Below are positions 1-6,600 of a stretch of DNA of 8,213 nt, piece by piece. The DNA comes from Bacteroidia bacterium (lineage in GTDB: Bacteria; Bacteroidota; Bacteroidia; B-17B0; Aurantibacillaceae): the NCBI GenBank assembly GCA_014379485.1, contig JACMLS010000397.1:1-8213 (forward strand), read 5' to 3'. The notes below the pieces were generated by a model, which saw only the letters and a list, made by a program, of their open reading frames with translations, was not told the origin of the DNA and did not search any database. Position numbers and translations under genes: made by a program. Numbering within the stretch: position 1 is the stretch's first letter; each line of letters starts with the position of its first letter.

Positions 1-1643
1 ATTACCAGATCTCATTTACCGCTGCAGCAATAAATGCAGCGAGATCAGAAGGGTCAACAGATAATTTACCAAAAGAACCCTACACACCACAGATCTCTGA
101 ACTCTCTTTAAATTATACTGCAACTGTTTCAATAAACCTTATCAGTAACGCAGCTACAAACAATGTTACAGCGTTTACAAACAGGGCAGATCAGTTTTTT
201 CACGTACAACCTTTTGGTGTTGCAGAGGTGCATCCGTTTATTGTTAAAGCAGCGCCCTTCATTACTTTGTTTCCAACGTTTAATGACGAAGGTAGCTTGT
301 ACATTGGCGTAAAAGATCTTTCAGTACCGCGCAATCTTTCCGTTTTATTTAAAGTGGCAGAAGGCAGTGCAGATCCTGATCTTCCTAAACAAACGGTTGA
401 CTGGAGTTTTTTGGTGAATAACGAATGGGTTACTTTTCCAAAAGGAAATGTGATCAACGATTTTACCAATGGCCTTATCACTTCAGGCATCATCACATTT
501 ACTGTTCCAAGAACGGCAACAAACAACAATACAATTCTTACAACAGGTTATAACTGGATCAGGGCATCTGTTACAACAAACGCGCGCGCCATTTGCGATA
601 TGATAGACATTCGCACACAGGCAGTAAATGCGGTTTTTGCTGATAACGGAAACGATCCGGAACACCTTGCAGTAAGTCTTCCGGCCAATACAATTAAGGG
701 CCTTGTAAATTCAGAATCAGATATTGCAAAAGTGTTGCAACCTTATTCTTCATTTGGGGGAAGAAAAAAAGAGAGCAGCGAGGCATATTCTGTGCGCGTA
801 AGCGAACGCCTGCGCCACAAGAACCGCGCTATCATGATCTGGGATTATGAGAGAATTGTACTCGAAGATTTTCCGGAAATATATAAAGTAAAATGTCTGA
901 ACCATACACGTTATGTTTCTGTAAACGATATAAAAGAAATTTCTCCGGGTCATGTTTCTTTGGTTATAGTTTCTAACCTGCAGAATAAAAATGCAGTAAA
1001 CCCGCTTAAACCAAAAACAAGTCTTTACACACTTACAAAGATTCATGACCTTGTAAAAAAGCTGAATCCACCGGCCGCAGAACTGTTTGTTAAGAATCCT
1101 ATTTACGAAGAGATCGTTGTTCATTTCAACGTGCGTTTTCTTCCCGGCTTCGATCCTGGTTTTTATCAGAACCAGCTCAACACAGATATTATTGCGTTTC
1201 TCGCGCCATGGGCTTACGGATCAACAAATATTACTTTTGGTTTAAGCATACACGCTTCTGTTATTATCAATTTTATTGAAGAACGTGAGTACGTAGATTT
1301 TCTGGCCTGTTTTCAGATGGACCAGGTTACCACTACCAACGGCACACTCAAAAATATTGAAGAGGCAATACCTACCACCTCTGCTTCTATTCTAACCTCT
1401 GCAGTAGGGCACTTTATTAATGTGCTTGAAACAGATGATTGTGAGTGCGATGATAATGAAGTTAAACATATTGAATTCGGAACAGAAGATTGTCCGTGCG
1501 ATGTGGAAGAAGAAAAGAAACCATTTGTATTTGGAATAGGAACAATGGTAGTAGCAGATAATTTTATTGTAGGTAACGGCCTTCCTATTAATAACGACGG
1601 AATAGGCTCAATGGATGTAGGTAATGATTTTGAAGTTCACTAA
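1..1643 (+). CDS. Baseplate J/gp6-like wedge protein of a contractile injection system (Afp11/Pvc11 type), 5'-truncated
   Basis: The reading frame is open from the left edge (first full codon at base 3) to the TAA at 1641-1643, giving 546 visible residues; the true start lies upstream. An internal GTG at 228 is not the start, because good coding sequence continues before it, including EPYTPQISELSLNYTA at 75-122. Other wedge-like motifs are KNRAIMIWDYERIVLEDFPE beginning at 819, the KVKCLNHTRY stretch ending at 914, and a segment at 1230-1301 (GLSIHASVIINFIEE) that matches the C-terminal baseplate-J pattern. From family knowledge, such proteins form wedges of the baseplate around the spike in phage tails, T6SS (TssF) and eCIS. 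The segment SILTSAVGHFINVL near 1390-1430 looks like the usual end of the conserved part. About 65 acidic, Cys-containing residues follow and are unusual. The next gene starts 15 bases downstream, which suggests an operon. The family call is firm; the exact Afp11/Pvc11 orthology is inferred. Confidence 0.87.
   Translation, partial: YQISFTAAAINAARSEGSTDNLPKEPYTPQISELSLNYTATVSINLISNAATNNVTAFTNRADQFFHVQPFGVAEVHPFIVKAAPFITLFPTFNDEGSLYIGVKDLSVPRNLSVLFKVAEGSADPDLPKQTVDWSFLVNNEWVTFPKGNVINDFTNGLITSGIITFTVPRTATNNNTILTTGYNWIRASVTTNARAICDMIDIRTQAVNAVFADNGNDPEHLAVSLPANTIKGLVNSESDIAKVLQPYSSFGGRKKESSEAYSVRVSERLRHKNRAIMIWDYERIVLEDFPEIYKVKCLNHTRYVSVNDIKEISPGHVSLVIVSNLQNKNAVNPLKPKTSLYTLTKIHDLVKKLNPPAAELFVKNPIYEEIVVHFNVRFLPGFDPGFYQNQLNTDIIAFLAPWAYGSTNITFGLSIHASVIINFIEEREYVDFLACFQMDQVTTTNGTLKNIEEAIPTTSASILTSAVGHFINVLETDDCECDDNEVKHIEFGTEDCPCDVEEEKKPFVFGIGTMVVADNFIVGNGLPINNDGIGSMDVGNDFEVH
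1440..1640 (+). other. Acidic CxC-containing C-terminal tail of the wedge protein with duplicated GIG(T/S)M motif
   Basis: This is the coding segment for the last 67 residues of the wedge protein. It contains two CxC pairs, CEC at 1440-1448 and CPC at 1491-1499, within a strongly acidic stretch. Two 13-residue motifs follow: GIGTMVVADNFIV at 1533-1571 and GIGSMDVGNDFEV at 1599-1637, with 7 of 13 positions identical. The cysteines could bind a metal or form disulfides, and the duplicated motif could be a docking peptide for a neighbouring subunit. Both roles are inference. Confidence 0.6.
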
Positions 1644-1658
1644 AAAAATAATTGTACA

Positions 1659-3392
1659 ATGGCAATAGAATCAAGGGACACTTTAAAAACTTATTTTGAA
1701 ACCGGTGACGTTCCCACACAACAGCAGTTTTATAACTTCATTGAGTCTGCATTCAGTATGCTCGATGATGGTATTTTTAAATACGAACCTGTAGCCGGAA
1801 CAAAACGTTTCGGAATAGGAGTAAACCAACCTGCGTATCCGCTTGGTATAAAAGCACAGGAAAACACAGAAAACTATATCAGCTTTCATGATGAAAGTGT
1901 TGACAATGTTCATCTATGGTCAATCAACAGAAATCCGGGAGCAAATGCTTTTGTAGGATTTAATATTGCGCAGGTAACTTTACTTGGCAGTTTAAGCCGC
2001 ATGTTTATTTCTGAAGAAACCGGTTATGTTGGTTTAGGTACAACACAACCAAAAGAAAAACTGCATCTTGAGGAATCAACAACAGCCGGTATAACCGGAA
2101 TAAAAGTGTTGAATACTGCCACCTCAAACAGCCAGGGTTGGAAAGTAGGTCATCTTGAAGAAGCCGCAACACCTGAGCGCGACGGTGCTTTTTCTTTTAT
2201 AGAAATTGGTCCTGTTACAGAAGATGAAAGAATGATCATACGCACCGACGGAAACGTTGGTATCAATGAATCAATTCCCGATACTAAATTGCACGTAAGC
2301 CGTCCCATAGGAGAATCCGGGGCAGCTTTAGATCTTATTGAAGGAACAGGAATTTTTGTGGTTGGACCTATTGATACAAAAAACATTGTTCAGGATTACC
2401 GCGGTATACAGGCAAGACAAGGTAATTATATTGGAGATGTGCTGAACATTACTGTTGACGAACTTAACCTGCAGCGCATGGGTGGAAACATTCTTATTCA
2501 TGGCGACAGTACAATTGCGTTAACACAAAAAGCAATTATTACCACCGATGCTAAATTAGGCTTAGGTACAATTACCCCTGCAGAACGTATTGATATTGAT
2601 GGAGCAATTAAAATAGGAACCACTGTAACAAGCAACGAAGGAACCATAAGATTTACCGGCTCTGCATTTGAGGGAAGAGTAGGTGGTAGCTGGTTGCCAT
2701 TTACCGGAACAGGTCCATGGCTTGCAGGCACCGGCGAAGGTATTTATTATGACGCAGCAACTGCACCACGTGTAGGTATTGGCACCAATGCAACCCCTGC
2801 CACATTAACTGTGTTTGACCAAGAAACTGCCGTTGTGAATTCAAGTGTTGGAGCATTTGTAAAAAATGCGGCAACAAACACAGGCGGTGGTGCAAACGAT
2901 CATCGTGTTTCTGTTTTGGTAGAAGGTTCTGGTACATGGGGCGGAGATGCTTTTTCTAAAAATATAGGTATTTATGCAAGAATAATAAGTGGTGCAAACG
3001 CAGTAAACAGAGATCTTGCTGCCGTGCTCAATGGAAATGTTTTAGTGGGAGATCTTGTTGCAGGCTCTGTAGATGTTATTGGAACTTTGGGAGAAAAAAT
3101 TCTTGCCATTCAGAGCGGAGTTGCTCCAACGGCAAGTCCTGTTGACACAGTTCAACTTTATTCTGCAGATGTAACTGTGGGTCCTGATACCTATGCAACA
3201 CTGCACCTCAGAACAGAAAACGGAGATGCTATTAAACTTTATAAGGCAAGTGCAATAGAAGCAGTAAACAACATGGATCCTATTCCGGATACGTATGATA
3301 CTACCGTTGCTCAGACAATTGAGAACATGCGTTTGCGTATTAATGACCTTGAGGCAAGATTGGTTGCGTTTGAATTACTGACCGCATCATAA
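1659..3392 (+). CDS. Tail-fibre-like protein with repeated GxG shaft motifs and C-terminal coiled coil
   Basis: This complete 577-residue protein starts at the ATG 15 bases after the wedge gene; the leader is A-rich with no Shine-Dalgarno. Residues 8-40 (TLKTYFETGDVPTQQQF and following) form a short, probably helical N-terminal segment likely to be the attachment end. Five motifs of the type GxGxxxPxxxLxV begin near residues 51, 123, 199, 299 and 371; such motifs are common in trimeric fibre shafts and adhesin-like proteins. GTIRFTGSAFEGRVGGSWL (328-346) and the region 478-522 (KILAIQSGVAPTASP, VQLYSADV, LHLRTENGD) resemble phage tail fibre segments. Residues 548-572 form a likely coiled coil (IENMRLRINDLEARL) that could trimerise the chain. 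There is no signal peptide or membrane segment. Role inferred from architecture and neighbours: receptor or surface contact by the injection particle. A different surface or structural protein with the same shaft repeats is possible. Confidence 0.82.
   Translation: MAIESRDTLKTYFETGDVPTQQQFYNFIESAFSMLDDGIFKYEPVAGTKRFGIGVNQPAYPLGIKAQENTENYISFHDESVDNVHLWSINRNPGANAFVGFNIAQVTLLGSLSRMFISEETGYVGLGTTQPKEKLHLEESTTAGITGIKVLNTATSNSQGWKVGHLEEAATPERDGAFSFIEIGPVTEDERMIIRTDGNVGINESIPDTKLHVSRPIGESGAALDLIEGTGIFVVGPIDTKNIVQDYRGIQARQGNYIGDVLNITVDELNLQRMGGNILIHGDSTIALTQKAIITTDAKLGLGTITPAERIDIDGAIKIGTTVTSNEGTIRFTGSAFEGRVGGSWLPFTGTGPWLAGTGEGIYYDAATAPRVGIGTNATPATLTVFDQETAVVNSSVGAFVKNAATNTGGGANDHRVSVLVEGSGTWGGDAFSKNIGIYARIISGANAVNRDLAAVLNGNVLVGDLVAGSVDVIGTLGEKILAIQSGVAPTASPVDTVQLYSADVTVGPDTYATLHLRTENGDAIKLYKASAIEAVNNMDPIPDTYDTTVAQTIENMRLRINDLEARLVAFELLTAS
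1809..2819 (+). repeat. Five degenerate GxGxxxPxxxLxV shaft repeats in the fibre gene
   Basis: The copies are protein-level repeats, not DNA repeats. They lie at 1809-1856 (FGIGVNQPAYPLGIKA), 2025-2075 (YVGLGTTQPKEKLHLEE), 2253-2303 (NVGINESIPDTKLHVSR), 2553-2603 (KLGLGTITPAERIDIDG) and 2769-2819 (RVGIGTNATPATLTVFD). Spacing is uneven, about 70 to 100 residues, so each motif probably punctuates a separate beta-rich shaft module. The third copy lacks the second glycine (GIN instead of GxG). Confidence 0.75.
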
Positions 3393-3404
3393 ATTGAGAA
3401 CAGC

Positions 3405-3435
3405 AGATTTTTGAAATACTTATAGGTAAAAATCT
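3405..3435 (+). promoter_or_regulatory. Perfect 8-bp inverted repeat just upstream of the small gene
   Basis: AGATTTTT at 3405-3412 is mirrored exactly by AAAAATCT at 3428-3435, leaving a 15-base loop. It occupies most of the 48-base gap after the fibre stop codon and ends 5 bases before the ATG at 3441. In RNA it could form a weak AT-rich hairpin covering the translation start region, or as DNA it could be a protein site. No T-run follows the 3' arm, so it is not a standard intrinsic terminator. The function is unknown and chance is possible in AT-rich sequence. Confidence 0.4.
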
Positions 3436-3440
3436 AAGAA

Positions 3441-3638
3441 ATGAAAGAATTAAAATTACAACTGAGCATTGCAGAAGCCAATACAATAATAAAAGCTTTG
3501 GGCAATTTACCCTATACACAGGTGCATGAACTTATTGCAAAAATACACAGCCAGGCAACTGCGCAATTAACAGCAGAAAACGGAAATGGCACATCAATGG
3601 AAAACGGAAAAATAAATTCTGAAACTGTTGTTAATTGA
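3441..3638 (+). CDS. Small protein of unknown function (65 aa), helical N-terminal half and polar tail
   Basis: The ATG follows an A-rich leader (CTAAGAA) and the frame ends at TGA 3636-3638. Residues 1-45 read as alternating hydrophobic and polar positions (LQLSIAEANTIIKALGNLPY, then VHELIAKIHSQA). This suggests a beta strand followed by two helices joined at the GNLPY turn. Short proteins with a similar 'LxxxExNxIxxALGxLPYxxVxxLIxKI' layout are, as I recall, seen as hypothetical proteins in tailed phages, but I cannot name a family. Residues 46-65 are low-complexity, Asn/Gly/Glu-rich and probably disordered, with ENG repeated twice. There is no signal peptide or transmembrane segment. The position between the fibre and a wedge gene, with 48- and 22-base gaps, suggests co-expression and perhaps an assembly or chaperone role; that is inference only. 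The coding call rests on start context, length, amphipathic pattern and tight packing. Confidence 0.78.
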   Translation: MKELKLQLSIAEANTIIKALGNLPYTQVHELIAKIHSQATAQLTAENGNGTSMENGKINSETVVN

Positions 3639-3660
3639 AACGGAATAAAAAGAAAAGATC

Positions 3661-6600
3661 ATGGCTGAAAGTATAACTATATCAGGAAATCCGCCGGAAC
3701 TGAAAAGTATGCAGTTCGGTTTTCTGCGCGATCAGGGCATTAGCCGCATTCAGCAACTGGGTGGAAGGATCTGGACAAATTTTAATTTAGATGACCCGGG
3801 CGTTACTATTCTGGAAGCGCTTTGCTATGCCATTACAGATCTTGGTTACAGAACTTCTTATTCTATTCCTGATATTCTTGCTCCCGATCCAACTCTTCCT
3901 CCAACAGACATAAAGAATTTTTATACGGCGCGGCAAATATTACCTGTTTGCCCTGTTACGTTTCCTGATTACCGCAAACTGCTTATAGATGTAGAGGTGC
4001 ATGATCCTGAAGATAAAGACTGTCCTTTTGCAGGAGTAAAAAATGCCTGGATAGAAATTGCGCCTGACAATGAAATTCCGGTTTATTTAGATGAAGTAAA
4101 CGATAAACTTGTTTACACCCCGGTAGATCCTAGCGATCCGAAAAAAATTGACATTAAAGTTCTTTACGATGTGTTGCTTGAGTTCAGTACCTGCGATGTA
4201 TTAGGCGATCTGAATGAAAATACAATTGAAGACACAATTAAATTATATAATGCCTATCCTACAACAACATCTTTCGACTCTAAATTCAGCGGCATTGAAG
4301 TTACAGTACAAGCAGAATTTCCGCGTTGGGATGCTCCCGGAATTGATTGGGACGATTTTGATTCTGTAAAAGGCGGATTGAAAAATATTGTGATTGATTT
4401 TGCCAGGATGCCATCTAATTATAAACTGGATGAGTATGGTTTACTTCCTGATAAAACAGTTTATTTAAGCATCAGCAAAACAGGTTTTCCGCCGGTAAAT
4501 ACCACCAGTATTGAAAGACAGATAGATCGTTTGCTTACCAATCCGGACGGCGATAACCCCCTTAAAAATCTGGTAGTACTTTACCAACGCAAAGTAAAAA
4601 AAGTATTACAGATACTTTGTGAGGTAAGAAAAACAATAATGGCCAACCGCAACCTCTGCGAAGATTTTTTCAGAATAAAAGCACTGAAGGTAGAAGAGAT
4701 TGCATTGTGTGCAGATATGATTGTTGAAACAGATGCAGACATTGAGCGTATTGAAGCACAGGTTTATTTTGAGATAGCAAATTTTCTGGCTCCCACCGTT
4801 TTGTTTCATACACTGGATGAAATGTATGCCAAAGGTCTGAGAACAGAAGAAATTTTTGAAGGCCCTCCGCTCGACCACGGATTTATTGATGATAGTGAAC
4901 TTGCAAAAGCAGATCGGAAAAAATCTATACACGTATCAGACCTCATCAATATCATTATGGATATTCCGGGTGTAATTGCGGTAAAAAATATTCAGATCGC
5001 AAATATTCCCCTTGATAATATTGACAACATTCCATCTAAAAGTGTAAAGTGGTGTTTGCAACTGGCCTTCGATAAAAATTATGTTCCGCGTTTGTCAATT
5101 GACAGATCTACCATTACCTTCTTAAAAGACCTGATACCTTTTAAGGCCAATGAACCAAGAATGCGTGCTATTCTTGAAGACATTACCAAAGAACAAAGAA
5201 AACAGAAGCTGCATGACATTACGCTAGATCTTCCTGTTCCCCAAGGCACTTTCAGAAGCATTGAAGATTACAGAAGTGTACAGGAAGAATTTCCGTTGGT
5301 ATACGGAATCGGAAGTCCCGGCCTGCCTGCAAACGCTACAGAAATGCGCAGAGCACAGGCACGTCAGCTTAAAGGATTCATGATGTTCTTTGATCAGTTG
5401 CTCGTAGATTTTCTTGCGCAGCTGGCAAACGTAAAAGATCTTTTTTCTATGAACGGAGAAAAAGATGCCGACGGAAATTTTGTTATAGATAAAACATATT
5501 TTACAGAAAGCCTTCTTCCCTTTGTACCTGCAGTAACAGATCTGCTGGTAAACATAAGTACATATCCCGACGAGTTGCAACGCATTACAGAAAGTGAAGA
5601 ACTTTTTGATAAAAGGAGAAATCGTTTTCTGAACCATCTTATGGCAAGATTCGGAGAGCAGTTTACAGATTACGCTTTACTCGTTTACAATATTTCGGGC
5701 CCCAAAGCCCCCGAAGAATTATTGGTAGATAAATTACGCCTGCTCGAAAACTATCCCGAAATAAGTGGTTGCAGATTCAGGGCATTCAATTACGAATCTC
5801 CCTGCAATATCTGGCATATTGATAACGCCTCCGGACTCGAAAAAAGAATTTCGCTGTTAACCGGTATTGATGAGCGCACGGGTAATGATCTTGAATTTCC
5901 TTTTCCATATAATGTAATTGGTACAGAACCCAACCTTTCCTACTCCCTGCAATACGGCGGACCAACTGAATTACTTTATTCTGTTGATACGTTTGAAAGC
6001 GTTTCTCTGTTAAAACTTGGAATTGAATTGCTGATCATTAACGGAATTTATGATGACAAATATGTGATCATGGATTTTGATGGAAAAATTATTCCTGATA
6101 ACCTTACGCCTTTCAGGCCACCTTTACGCGTAAGTATTATTTGTGGGGCCTGCGAAGAGCATAACGAGCTTGCAACTGATAATGGTGGGTACAAAACATT
6201 TCTGCAGGCAGATACAGCTCTTTCTATTCTTCGCCCGCAGGCTCTTGCTTTATTTACTGATGAGTATTATAACAATCCGCAATCCAACAGAAATAATTTA
6301 GAGTGCCCCGAAAAAAATTATTTCGATACAGAGCCTCCTATTATTGATGCGCTGAGCGATCCGCCATCTTATACAATTAAATACAACCTTTACCGCGATC
6401 CTTTTGTTTTTGGTCCGCCAAACGTTGTGCTGCTCGAAGGCCCTTTTGTTGGTTACGGCGATTGCAAATTAACCGAAGCAATTATAAACGTAATTCCGGC
6501 AGATTTTAAAATTGTTTTAGCCGGCAATTTTGAAAAGAAGATCATTGCAGGCGATCCGGTGAGCATAAAAGATTCGGTAAATAACAATGGAGATTATACA

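Noticed and set aside
228..1643. GTG at 228 as the true start of the first gene
   Set aside because: The same frame is open to the left edge and encodes typical wedge sequence (EPYTPQISELSLNYTA) before it, so the gene is truncated by the window rather than starting here.
3393..3440. Intrinsic terminator or promoter in the gap before the small gene
   Set aside because: The inverted repeat is AT-only apart from one G-C pair and has no T-tract after it. I could not find a Bacteroidota-type TAnnTTTG box with a correctly spaced TTTG upstream.
3576..3645. Short direct repeats GAAAACGGAAA at 3576 and 3600 and a partial copy at 3637
   Set aside because: They are short, unevenly spaced and mostly explained by the ENG codons in the tail of the small protein, so no attachment site or iteron is supported.
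4606..5637. Antisense open frames on the minus strand opposite the large gene
   Set aside because: They lie wholly inside a well-supported + strand gene, have Cys- and Phe-rich composition typical of reverse-complement shadows, and show no recognisable motif.
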